Part shown: positions 15,892-24,807 of the stretch, piece after piece
Numbering within the stretch: position 1 is the stretch's first letter
Layout: each line of letters opens with the position of its first letter
Assembly (NCBI RefSeq): GCF_003236395.1
Contig: NZ_POUD01000008.1
Coordinates: forward strand, 1 to 64,000
Direction: 5' to 3'
Length of the DNA stretch: 64,000 nucleotides
From: Nonomuraea aridisoli
GTDB lineage: Bacteria > Actinomycetota > Actinomycetes > Streptosporangiales > Streptosporangiaceae
Translations under genes and position numbers: made by a program
Notes under the pieces: generated by a model
Seen by the model: only the letters and a program-made list of their open reading frames with translations
Database searches by the model: none
Told to the model about the DNA's origin: nothing

Positions 15892-15945
15892 TCAGAAGGA
15901 CGCCCGGAGGTGGACTGACGGCATGCCGCGCACGGGGACCCGCAT
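15892..15945 (-). CDS. 17-residue leader peptide upstream of rsgA
   Basis: The short ORF encodes MRVPVRGMPSVHLRASF and stops 40 nt before the rsgA TTG. Its ATG has a strong GAGGAGGTGAG Shine-Dalgarno sequence, far better than that of rsgA itself. The peptide has three Arg and no repeated amino acid of the classical attenuator type. Translation of such a uORF could couple rsgA expression to ribosome supply. Function is inferred from layout alone. Confidence 0.5.
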   Translation of the reverse strand: MRVPVRGMPSVHLRASF

Positions 15946-16087
15946 AGCCCTCACCTCCTCGATCGGTTATCGGGCGACTCTACGCACCCCGCGGGCACAG
16001 ACGCAATCGGTTTGTCTTCCGCCATCCGTTGAACCCCGCCCGCCCGGACGGCCGTACCACCTGCCGACGGACTGAGAAAGGGGCACG

Positions 16088-16132
16088 ATGCGGATCAGCA
16101 CGATGCGGATCAGCACGATGCGGATCAGTACG
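16088..16132 (+). repeat. Three tandem 15-bp repeats, each carrying a start codon
   Basis: ATGCGGATCAGCACG occurs three times head to tail (16088, 16103, 16118; the last differs by one base) at the very 5' end of the ECF sigma gene. Each unit encodes MRIST, so copy-number change keeps the frame and adds or removes a start codon. Confidence 0.9.
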
Positions 16133-16729
16133 TATCCCCCGCCCTCGTACCCGGTGAACACGGCCGAGGCAGCCGCCCCGGCGGGCGAGCCGCGCCCGCG
16201 CCACCGGATCCGCCGCGTGCGCCCCGACGACGAGGTGGTCGTGTCCGCGCTCTACCGGGAGTATCACCGGCCGCTGCTGGCGTTCGTGATCCGGTTGACG
16301 GCGGGCGATCGGCAGTGGGCGGAGGACGTGGTGCAGGAGACGATGATCCGGGCGTGGCGCAGCGCCGAGCGGCTCGACACCGACGCGGTCTCGCTGATGC
16401 CGTGGCTCGCCACGGTGGCCCGGCGCATCGTGATCGACGACCGGCGGCGCAGGGACGCCCGGCCCAGGGAGGCGGGCGACGGTCCGCTGGAGAGCGTGCC
16501 CGTGCCCGACGAGATGGAGGGGCTGCTGCACCAGGTGGTGGTGTCGGAGGCGCTCAAGGCGCTCTCCCCGGCGCACCGCGAGATCCTCAACGAGACGATT
16601 CTGCGGGACCGGTCGGTCAACGACGCCGCGGAGGTGCTCGGCATCCCCGTGGGCACCGTGAAGTCGCGCGTCTACTACGCCGTACGCGCGCTGCGGATCG
16701 CACTGGAGGAAAGGGGGGTGACGGCGTGA
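16088..16729 (+). CDS. ECF RNA polymerase sigma factor
   Basis: A 213-residue ECF sigma factor. Region 2 spans roughly 55-120 (YREYHRPLLAFVIRLTAGD, then QWAEDVVQETMIRAWRSA), and region 4 roughly 145-205 (ALSPAHREILNETILRD, helix-turn-helix AAEVLGIPVGTVKSRVYYAVRALR). The N-terminal ~45 residues are unusual: three MRIST repeats then a Pro-rich stretch. AAAGGGG stands just before the first ATG. The next gene overlaps by four bases (GTGA) and encodes a zinc anti-sigma factor, so this is a signal-responsive pair. The signal is unknown. Confidence 0.92.
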   Translation: MRISTMRISTMRISTYPPPSYPVNTAEAAAPAGEPRPRHRIRRVRPDDEVVVSALYREYHRPLLAFVIRLTAGDRQWAEDVVQETMIRAWRSAERLDTDAVSLMPWLATVARRIVIDDRRRRDARPREAGDGPLESVPVPDEMEGLLHQVVVSEALKALSPAHREILNETILRDRSVNDAAEVLGIPVGTVKSRVYYAVRALRIALEERGVTA

Positions 16730-17469
16730 CTTCGAGAGTCGAGCACACGGACGTGGGCGCCTACGCGCTCGGCCTGCTGGACGACGACGACCGCGTGGCC
16801 TTCGAGGTCCACCTGCTCGGCTGCCCCGCCTGCCGGCACGAGCTGACGGAGCTGGCGGGGGTGGCCAGTGTGCTGCACGGGATCGGGCCCGTCGAGGACC
16901 CGCTCGACCGCCCGGGCGGCCCCGAAGGCGACGTGATCGACCTGCTGCGGCACAAGAAGGACGCCGACAGGCGCACGCGCAGGGGCACGTTCGTGATCGG
17001 GATGGCGGCGGCGGTCACGCTCGTGGCCGGTGGGCTGACGATCGGCACGCAACTCGGCACGCAGCTCGGCGCGGGCGGTCAGCCGCCGCTCGCCCACGGG
17101 CACGGCGGGCGGACGGGCGAGCACATGGGGCCGGCCGAGCAGTTCTACGTCGACGGGCGGCCCATCGCGGGCAAGGGCGCGGGCGGCGTGACCGGCGGGC
17201 TCGTGGTGGAGTCGAAGGGATGGGGCACGCACGCGGCGCTCAAGCTGTCCGGGGTGACCGGGCCGCTGGAGTGCGAGCTGATCTCCGTGTCGAAGTCGGG
17301 AGAGCGGCGGGTGATGACCGGATGGTCCGTACCTCCAGCCGGGTACGGAGTGCCGGGTTCGCCGGATCCGCTCTACATGCACGGCGGCAGCGCCACGCCG
17401 CTGGACGACGTCGACCGCTTCGAGGTGGTCACCTCGGAAGGCGAGCGCCTGCTCACCGTCGACGTGTGA
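16726..17469 (+). CDS. Membrane-anchored zinc anti-sigma factor
   Basis: A 247-residue protein with an N-terminal zinc anti-sigma (ZAS) domain: the motif H-X3-C-X2-C appears as FEVHLLGCPACRHE, about residues 26-39. One transmembrane helix follows (FVIGMAAAVTLVAGGLTIG, about 88-106), then an extracytoplasmic Gly-rich region and a beta domain that would sense or bind something outside. The GTG at 16726 overlaps the stop of the sigma gene, ensuring stoichiometric production. It should hold the sigma factor at the membrane until a signal arrives. Confidence 0.9.
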   Translation: MTSRVEHTDVGAYALGLLDDDDRVAFEVHLLGCPACRHELTELAGVASVLHGIGPVEDPLDRPGGPEGDVIDLLRHKKDADRRTRRGTFVIGMAAAVTLVAGGLTIGTQLGTQLGAGGQPPLAHGHGGRTGEHMGPAEQFYVDGRPIAGKGAGGVTGGLVVESKGWGTHAALKLSGVTGPLECELISVSKSGERRVMTGWSVPPAGYGVPGSPDPLYMHGGSATPLDDVDRFEVVTSEGERLLTVDV

Positions 17470-17513
17470 CCGGCGACATGTTGACCGGCGACATGTCACC
17501 GGCCGGGGACCGG

Positions 17514-17550
17514 CGTCCCGCCGCACACCGGGAGCCCGTGCGGCGGGACG
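17514..17550. terminator. Perfect 13-bp hairpin between anti-sigma gene and glyA
   Basis: CGTCCCGCCGCAC (17514-17526) pairs exactly with GTGCGGCGGGACG (17538-17550) around an 11-nt loop. The genes on both sides converge, so it probably serves both. Just before it, TGACCGGCGACATGT occurs twice in tandem (from 17467). Confidence 0.85.
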
Positions 17551-17563
17551 CTCTCCCTCGGAT

Positions 17564-18814
17564 TTACAGGCCGGGAGCGGGGAACTGGGCGGTGAGCTCG
17601 CTGACCTCGTGGTGCACGCGGGTGATGACCGCCTCGGCGTCGCCCTTGGCGACGGCGGTGACGACCTCGTCGATCCAGGCGCCGATCTGCCGCATCTCGG
17701 CCTCGCCCATGCCGCGCGAGGTGACCGACGGCGTGCCGATGCGGATGCCGGACGGGTCGAACGGCTTGCGCGTGTCGAACGGCACCGTGTTGTAGTTGGT
17801 CTCCAGCCCGGCGCGGTCGAGCGCCTGGGCGGCCGGCTTGCCGCCGATGCCCTTCGGCGTCAGGTCGAGCAGGATCAGGTGGTTGTCGGTGCCGCCGGAG
17901 ACGAGGTCGAAGCCGCGCGAGCCCAGCTCGTCGGCCAGGGCCTTGGCGTTGGCGACGACCTGGTGGGCGTAGTCGCGGAACGACGGCTGGGCGGCCTCGT
18001 GGAGCGCGACGGCGATGGCGGCGGTGGTGTGGTTGTGCGGGCCGCCCTGCAGGCCGGGGAAGACGGCCTTGTTGAGCGCCTTGGCGTGCTCCTCGCTGGT
18101 GGCCATCAGCATGGCGCCGCGCGGGCCGCGCAGCGTCTTGTGGGTGGTCGTGGAGATCACGTCGGCGTGGCCCACCGGGGACGGGTGGGCGCCGCCCGCG
18201 ACCAGGCCGGCGATGTGGGCGATGTCGGCGGCCAGCACCGCGCCGACCTCGCGGGCGATCGAGGCGAAGCCCTCGAAGTCGATGGTGCGCGGGATCGCCG
18301 TGCCGCCGCAGAAGATCAGCTTCGGCCGGTGCTCCAGCGCGAGCTCGCGGACCTCGTCGAGGTCGATGCGGCCGGTGTCCTTGCGCACGCCGTAGCGGAC
18401 CGGGTTGAACCACTTGCCGGTGGCCGAGACCGACCAGCCGTGCGTGAGGTGACCGCCGAACGGCAGGCCCATGCCCATGACGGTGTCGCCCGGCTCCAGG
18501 AACGCCATGTAGACGGCGAGGTTGGCGGGCGAGCCGGAGTAGGGCTGGACGTTGGCGTGGTTGACGCCGAACACCGCCTTGGCGCGCTCGATGGCGAGGG
18601 TCTCGATCTGGTCGATGACCTGCTGGCCCTCGTAGTAGCGCTTGCCGGCGTAGCCCTCGGAGTATTTGTTGGTCAGCACGGTGCCCGTGGCCTCGAGCAC
18701 GGCCTTGGACACGTAGTTTTCGGACGCGATCAGCTTGACGGTGTCGGCCTGGCGACGCTCTTCCGCCCTGATGAGCTCGGCGATCTGCGGGTCGACGCTC
18801 GCGAGAGAACCCAT
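17564..18814 (-). CDS. glyA: Serine hydroxymethyltransferase
   Basis: A 416-residue PLP enzyme converting serine and tetrahydrofolate to glycine and 5,10-methylene-THF. Family landmarks are LIASENYVSKAVLEATG near 27, TNKYSEGYAGKRYYEG near 49 and the PLP-lysine block DVISTTTHKTLRGPRGA near 225, with Lys in THKTLRG as Schiff base. The ATG at 18814 follows AGGAG at 4 nt; open frame extends further upstream but crosses a riboswitch. Control by ZTP/ZMP makes sense because the intermediate accumulates when 10-formyl-THF is short. Cytoplasmic. Confidence 0.97.
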   Translation of the reverse strand: MGSLASVDPQIAELIRAEERRQADTVKLIASENYVSKAVLEATGTVLTNKYSEGYAGKRYYEGQQVIDQIETLAIERAKAVFGVNHANVQPYSGSPANLAVYMAFLEPGDTVMGMGLPFGGHLTHGWSVSATGKWFNPVRYGVRKDTGRIDLDEVRELALEHRPKLIFCGGTAIPRTIDFEGFASIAREVGAVLAADIAHIAGLVAGGAHPSPVGHADVISTTTHKTLRGPRGAMLMATSEEHAKALNKAVFPGLQGGPHNHTTAAIAVALHEAAQPSFRDYAHQVVANAKALADELGSRGFDLVSGGTDNHLILLDLTPKGIGGKPAAQALDRAGLETNYNTVPFDTRKPFDPSGIRIGTPSVTSRGMGEAEMRQIGAWIDEVVTAVAKGDAEAVITRVHHEVSELTAQFPAPGL

Positions 18815-18842
18815 GACTCTCCTGTCATCATTGACCATCGGC

Positions 18843-18925
18843 GAAGACCCAGGCGCACGGCCTCCGCTCCCTCCGCTCCCCGGTGGTCGTTCCCACCCAA
18901 TGCGCCAGTCGCGTCTCGCTGTAGA
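18843..18925 (-). ncRNA. ZTP/ZMP (pfl) riboswitch controlling glyA
   Basis: On the reverse strand the leader contains the conserved pfl blocks in order: GCGACTGGCG (near 18910), a GTGGGAACGACCAC hairpin, the invariant CCGGGGAGCG, a variable linker, and the second-half signature GCGCCTGGGTC (18846-18856). Sequence, order and spacing match the ZTP riboswitch as I know it, and glyA is a known regulon member. It ends about 30 nt before the glyA start, so control could be transcriptional or at the ribosome site. Confidence 0.92.
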
Positions 18926-18960
18926 CGATAGCGGATGAGGCCGGGAGCCCAGGTCGGCGA

Positions 18961-20349
<1,389 letters not shown>

Positions 20350-20383
20350 CGCAGGGATTATTCCGGACACGCCCGCGTCGTGG

Positions 20384-21316
20384 CTATTTCGTGCGGCCCA
20401 CGCCCGGCCAGAGCCGGTCGACCTCGGCGTTCAGAATGGCGCCGATGAGCACGGCCAGCGCGGTGATGTAGAGCCACAGCAGCAGCGCGATGGGGGCGGC
20501 CAGTGAGCCGTACACCGAGACGGGCGAGAACCAGGCGGCCAGCACGGCGCGCAGCACCGCCGCGCAGACGATCCACAGGAACAGCGCCAGGATGGCGCCC
20601 GGCAGCTCGCGATACCACTTCGTGCGCACCGGCACGCTCACGTGGTAGAGCACGGTGAGGAACAGCACCGAGCCGATGATCACGACCGGCCAGTAGAGCA
20701 GGTCGATCATGATGCCGTACTCCCCCGGCAGGGCGTCCCTGAGCAGGGTCGGGCCGATGACCAGGATGGGCATGACGATGATGCCGATGATGAGGCCCAC
20801 GACGTAGAGGCCGAACGACATCAGCCGGGTGCGGATGATGCCGCGCTCCTCACCGAGCCCGTAGGCGACGGAGATGAGGTCGACGTAGACGTACAGGGCG
20901 CGCGAGCCCGACCAGAGCGACAGCAGGAAGCCCAGCGAGATGATCGACACCTTGCCCGCGTCGTCGCTGAGCACGTCGGTGATGAGCGGGTTGACCACGG
21001 AGTTGACCGCGTCGTCGGTGAACAGCAGCCCCGCCTGGTCGATCACCCACGTCTTGACCTGCGTGACGACGGTCGGCCCCAGCCAGGTGCCGAGCTTGCC
21101 GAGCACGCCGATGAGCCCCAGCACGAACGGCGGCAGCGACAGCAGCGCGAAGAACGCCGCCTCACCCGCGAGGCCGGTCACGCGGTAGGCGACTCCGGCG
21201 TTGGTCGCGGCGCGCACGATGGCCCAGGAACGGGTGTCGAGCACCCAGCTCAACCTGGCCCGGGCATGCGAGGCGAGACCTCGCTTGGGCCGGGATGGCG
21301 CTTCGGTGGACGTCAT
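20384..21316 (-). CDS. YihY/BrkB-family membrane protein
   Basis: A 310-residue integral membrane protein with about six transmembrane helices. YihY features include AGEAAFFALLSLPPFVLGLIG near 50, SLWSGSRALYVYVDLISVAYG in the middle, and PGAILALFLWIVCAAVLRAVL late. The family was once misnamed RNase BN; its real job (transport or envelope function) is unsettled. ATG at 21316 begins a short basic cytoplasmic tail. It sits just upstream of the kinase on the same strand with a gap of 34 bp, so co-transcription is possible. Confidence 0.9.
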   Translation of the reverse strand: MTSTEAPSRPKRGLASHARARLSWVLDTRSWAIVRAATNAGVAYRVTGLAGEAAFFALLSLPPFVLGLIGVLGKLGTWLGPTVVTQVKTWVIDQAGLLFTDDAVNSVVNPLITDVLSDDAGKVSIISLGFLLSLWSGSRALYVYVDLISVAYGLGEERGIIRTRLMSFGLYVVGLIIGIIVMPILVIGPTLLRDALPGEYGIMIDLLYWPVVIIGSVLFLTVLYHVSVPVRTKWYRELPGAILALFLWIVCAAVLRAVLAAWFSPVSVYGSLAAPIALLLWLYITALAVLIGAILNAEVDRLWPGVGRTK

Positions 21317-21375
21317 GGGCACCCAACGGGAATTCGCAGTGACTCTTCGCCACAGCTTACGTCCCTGGTCCAGCC

Positions 21376-21750
21376 CTAGTCGCCAGGCACGATGCGGGCG
21401 CCCAGCGGGAGGAGGGAGACGGGGATCAGCTTGAGGTTCGCGATGGCCATCGGGATGCCGATGATCGAGATGAACAGCGGGATGGAGGTCACCACGTGCC
21501 CGATGGCCAGCCAGATCCCGGCGACCACGAACCAGATGATGTTGCCGAGGAGCGAGAACACGCCGGCGTCCGGGTCGCGTTCCACCGTCCGGCCGAACGG
21601 CCACAGCGCGTACGAGGCGATCCTGAACGAGGCGATGCCGAACGGGATGGTGACGATCAGGACACAGCAGATGATCCCCGCCAGGGCGTAGCCCATGGCC
21701 AGCCAGACGCCCGCGAAGACCAGCCAGATGACGTTCAGAATCGTGCGCAT
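21376..21750 (-). CDS. YccF-family inner-membrane protein
   Basis: A 124-residue protein with two internally repeated halves, each with a pair of membrane segments: LNVIWLVFAGVWLAMGYALAG and LGNIIWFVVAGIWLAIGHVVT. PFGIASFRIASYALWPFGR after the first pair is the YccF family signature. Function is unknown; the family is widespread in bacteria. Codon use matches neighbours. It precedes the YihY gene on the same strand by 59 bp. Confidence 0.92.
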   Translation of the reverse strand: MRTILNVIWLVFAGVWLAMGYALAGIICCVLIVTIPFGIASFRIASYALWPFGRTVERDPDAGVFSLLGNIIWFVVAGIWLAIGHVVTSIPLFISIIGIPMAIANLKLIPVSLLPLGARIVPGD

Positions 21751-21839
21751 GCCGTCAGCATGTCACCGATCTTGGCCGCGCCGCCTCGGGTGTCTCCCCG
21801 ATCCCGTCCCGGATGTGCACCCGGAGTGATAATGCGGGT

Positions 21840-21965
21840 GTGATCTGCGAGAGCTGCAAGGACAAGCGCCACGAGGAGTGCCGCGGCGGCTCGTGGTGCG
21901 ACTGCCAGCACAAGACGGAGCAGGAGCAGGACGATTCGGAGCTGAGCTGGCCGCACCAGGGATGA
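21840..21965 (+). CDS. Small Cys-rich protein (41 residues)
   Basis: The ORF reads VICESCKDKRHEECRGG then SWCDCQH, and finishes with an acidic tail. Five cysteines in the pattern CxxC...C...CxC, plus His, suggest a small zinc-binding knuckle. GTG at 21840 has no Shine-Dalgarno sequence, but TGATAAT at 21826-21832 is a good -10 element whose start point would fall on or next to the GTG, so translation is probably leaderless. Similar short proteins recur in actinomycetes to my knowledge; function is unknown. Confidence 0.62.
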   Translation: MICESCKDKRHEECRGGSWCDCQHKTEQEQDDSELSWPHQG

Positions 21966-22028
21966 GACAAGTCCCACACTCTGGACGCGGTCTTGGACAT
22001 CTCGGACAGCCAGAGTAGTCTCAGAAGC

Positions 22029-22112
22029 ATGCCAGCGGACCCCATGCTCGTCGGTCGACGCCACGTCGACCTTCTGCGTGTCCGCTCTGCCATCTGTTGC
22101 GACGCCCGCTGA
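22029..22112 (+). CDS. Cysteine leader peptide of the sulfur operon
   Basis: A 27-codon ORF ending VRSAICCDAR, with two adjacent Cys codons near its end and the block RRHVDLLRV. Short leaders of this type (RRHVDL...CC) precede cysteine and sulfate-assimilation genes in many actinobacteria and act as cysteine attenuators: ribosome stalling at Cys codons opens the downstream gene. The sulfite reductase start lies 111 nt beyond, with a hairpin CCTCG-atga-CGAGG at 22168-22181 in between. An inner ATG at 22044 could be the real start. Confidence 0.8.
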   Translation: MPADPMLVGRRHVDLLRVRSAICCDAR

Positions 22113-22223
22113 CCGTAGTTTCTGTCTGCCGCTGAGCGCGTCGCACTCCTCTTTTCGCAAGCCCTGCCCTCGATGACGAGGCGGGCGGGACGTTGCGCGC
22201 GCCGACGATCCGAAGGACGCGCA

Positions 22224-23912
22224 ATGATCACCCCTGCCAGCCGCACTCCTGCCAACCGGCACCACAAGCGCCCGCGCGGCGAGGGTCAGTGGGCCCTCGG
22301 GTACCGCGAGCCGCTCAACAAGAACGAAGAGAACAAGAAGAACGACGACGGGCTCAACGTCCGCCAGCGCATCATCGACATCTACTCCAAGCGGGGCTTC
22401 GACTCGATCGACCCCGCCGACCTGCGTGGGCGCATGCGCTGGTACGGCCTCTACACCCAGCGCAAGCCCGGGATCGACGGCGGCAAGACGGCGATCCTGG
22501 AGCCGGAGGAGCTCGACGACAGCTACTTCATGCTGCGGGTGCGCATCGACGGCGGCCAGCTCGACCTCGCCCAGCTGCGCACGATCGCCGACATCTCCAA
22601 CGAGTACGGCCGCGGCACCGCCGACGTCACCGACCGCCAGAACATCCAGCTCCACTGGATCGAGATCGAGTCGGTGCCCGACATCTGGGAGCGCCTGGAG
22701 GCGGTGGGCCTGTCGACCACCGAGGCGTGCGGTGACACCCCGCGCGTGATCCTCGGCTGTCCGCTCGCCGGGATCGACGCCGACGAGGTGATCGACGCGA
22801 CGGAGGAGATCCGGGAGATCCACGACCGGGTCGTGGGCAACCCGGCGTACTCCAACCTGCCGCGCAAGTTCAAGTCGGCCGTCAGCGGCTGCCCGGCTCA
22901 CTGCACGGTGCACGAGATCAACGACGTGGCGTTCGTCGGCGTGGTCGACGAGCAGGGGGAGGCCGGCTACGACGTGTGGGTCGGCGGCGGCCTGTCGACC
23001 AACCCGATGCTGGCCAAGCGCCTCGGCGTGTTCGTCCGGCCGGAGCAGGTGGCCGACGTGCACGAGGGCGTGGTCGCCATCTTCCGCGACTACGGCTACC
23101 GGCGGCTGCGCCACCGCGCCCGCATCAAGTTCCTGGTCAACGACTGGGGGCCGGAGAAGTTCCGCGAGGTGCTGGAGACCGAGTACCTCAAGGAGCGGCT
23201 GCCCGACGGGCCCGCGCCCGAGCTGCCGCGCGGCCGCCGGCGCGACCACGTCGGCGTCCACCGGCAGAAGGACGGCAACTTCTACGTCGGCTTCGCCCCC
23301 AAGGTGGGCCGGCTCGACGGCGACAAGCTGCACGCGATCGCCGACATCGCCGAGCGCCACGGCTCGGGCCGGGTTCGCACGACGGTCGAGCAGAAGATGG
23401 TCATCCTCGACGTCGCGCCCGACCAGGTCGACTCGATCGTGGCCGAGCTGGAGGCCGCCGACCTGCGGGTCAAGCCGTCCACGTTCCGCCGCCAGACGAT
23501 GGCCTGCACCGGCATCGAATACTGCAAGCTCGCCATCGTCGAGACGAAGGCCGCCGCCTCGGACCTGATCGACGAGCTGGAACGGCGGCTGCCCGACTTC
23601 GACGAGCCGCTCACCATCAACGTCAACGGCTGCCCCAACTCGTGCGCCCGCATCCAGGTCGCCGACATCGGGCTGAAGGGCCAGCTCGTCATCGACGAGA
23701 ACGGCGACCAGGTCGAGGGCTTCCAGATCCACCTGGGCGGCTCGCTCGGCGTGAACGCCGGGTTCGGCCGGAAGGTGCGCGGGCTCAAGACCACCGCCAA
23801 GGCGCTGCCCGACTACGTGGCGCGCGTCGTGTCCAACTACGACAGCCAGAAGAAGGAAGGCGAGTCGTTCGCCGACTGGGTGCAGCGAGCCGACGAGGCG
23901 GACCTGAAATGA
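22224..23912 (+). CDS. sirA: Ferredoxin-dependent sulfite/nitrite reductase
   Basis: A 562-residue siroheme/[4Fe-4S] reductase, most likely assimilatory sulfite reductase by its operon. The two symmetric halves of the fold are visible; the C-terminal half has the cluster ligands CTGIEYCKLA (about 430) and NGCPNSCAR (about 473), with bridging to siroheme by the last Cys. DVTDRQNIQLHW and RTTVEQKMVILD are the paired substrate-domain motifs. ATG at 22224 follows GAAGGA at 7 nt and is preferred over ATG 22173. It overlaps the next small gene (ATGA). Sulfite is reduced to sulfide for cysteine synthesis. Confidence 0.93.
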   Translation: MITPASRTPANRHHKRPRGEGQWALGYREPLNKNEENKKNDDGLNVRQRIIDIYSKRGFDSIDPADLRGRMRWYGLYTQRKPGIDGGKTAILEPEELDDSYFMLRVRIDGGQLDLAQLRTIADISNEYGRGTADVTDRQNIQLHWIEIESVPDIWERLEAVGLSTTEACGDTPRVILGCPLAGIDADEVIDATEEIREIHDRVVGNPAYSNLPRKFKSAVSGCPAHCTVHEINDVAFVGVVDEQGEAGYDVWVGGGLSTNPMLAKRLGVFVRPEQVADVHEGVVAIFRDYGYRRLRHRARIKFLVNDWGPEKFREVLETEYLKERLPDGPAPELPRGRRRDHVGVHRQKDGNFYVGFAPKVGRLDGDKLHAIADIAERHGSGRVRTTVEQKMVILDVAPDQVDSIVAELEAADLRVKPSTFRRQTMACTGIEYCKLAIVETKAAASDLIDELERRLPDFDEPLTINVNGCPNSCARIQVADIGLKGQLVIDENGDQVEGFQIHLGGSLGVNAGFGRKVRGLKTTAKALPDYVARVVSNYDSQKKEGESFADWVQRADEADLK

Positions 23913-24082
23913 GCGAACGAGCGGTTCCCTTCCACTGCCCCTACTGCGGCGACGAGGATCTGGAGCCCTACGAGGGCGAACTGAGCGCATCTGCCGGGTC
24001 GGCGGCGGGCGGCGGCTGGTACTGCCGCGCCTGCGCTCGGGCCTTCAAGCTGAAGTTTCTCGGAATCGGAGTGAAGATATGA
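23909..24082 (+). CDS. Small zinc-ribbon protein within the sulfur operon
   Basis: A 57-residue protein with two CxxC knuckles: HCPYCGDEDL near the start and YCRACARAFKL near the end. That is a compact zinc ribbon. It overlaps sirA by 4 bp and cysH by 4 bp (ATGA both times), so all three are made together. Small proteins at this position between sulfite reductase and CysH recur in actinomycete sulfur operons, but their function is not known to me; an electron-transfer or metal-delivery aid is a guess. Confidence 0.82.
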   Translation: MSERAVPFHCPYCGDEDLEPYEGELSASAGSAAGGGWYCRACARAFKLKFLGIGVKI

Positions 24083-24807
24083 CGCTGGCCGACATCGAGG
24101 CCGGTCTCAGAGAGCAGGGCGGCGAGCTCGATCTGCGGGAGATCGTCGAGTCCGCCGCCACGTTCCTGGAGGGCGCCCCCGCCCGCGAGATCATCCGCTG
24201 GGCGGCGGCGACGTTCGGCGACCGGCTGTGCCTGACCTCCTCGATGAGCGACGCGCTCCTCATCGACCTGGTGAGCAGGGTCAAGCCCGGCGTGGACGTC
24301 CTGTTCATCGACACCGGCTACCACTTCGTGGAGACGATCGGCACCCGCGACGCCGTGCGGCAGGTGTACGACGTCAACGTGATCGACATCAAGCCCTCGC
24401 GCACGGTCGCGGAGCAGGATCGCGACCTCGGCCCGCGGCTGTTCGGCCGCAACCCCGATTTGTGCTGCTACCTGCGCAAGGTCGAGCCGCTCAACCGGGC
24501 GCTGGAGCCGTACCTCGCGTGGATCTCCGGCATCCGCCGCGACGAGTCGCCCAGCCGGGCCGGCACCAAGGTCGTGGAGTGGGACGCCAAGCGGCAGATG
24601 GTGAAGGTCAACCCGATCGCCGCCTGGACGCAGGAGGACGTCGACAACTACATCGCCGACAACGGGGTGCTGATCAACCCGTTGCACTACGACAACTACC
24701 CCTCGATCGGCTGCGCGCCGTGCACGCGGCAGGTCGCGGAGGGAGAGGATCCGCGCAGCGGGCGCTGGGCGGGCCTGGGGAAGGTCGAATGCGGCATTCA
24801 CCTGTGA
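24079..24807 (+). CDS. cysH: Phosphoadenylyl/adenylyl-sulfate reductase
   Basis: A 242-residue thioredoxin-dependent reductase of the CysH family. The cysteine pairs CCYLRK (about 134) and IGCAPCTR (about 214) plus the terminal ECGIH nucleophile are those of iron-sulfur adenylyl-sulfate (APS) reductases, so APS is the likely substrate. SSMSDALLIDLV and DTGYHFVET belong to the nucleotide-binding domain. It lies between the zinc-ribbon gene and the chelatase with overlapping stops and starts. The product sulfite feeds the sulfite reductase encoded two genes upstream. Confidence 0.95.
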   Translation: MTLADIEAGLREQGGELDLREIVESAATFLEGAPAREIIRWAAATFGDRLCLTSSMSDALLIDLVSRVKPGVDVLFIDTGYHFVETIGTRDAVRQVYDVNVIDIKPSRTVAEQDRDLGPRLFGRNPDLCCYLRKVEPLNRALEPYLAWISGIRRDESPSRAGTKVVEWDAKRQMVKVNPIAAWTQEDVDNYIADNGVLINPLHYDNYPSIGCAPCTRQVAEGEDPRSGRWAGLGKVECGIHL

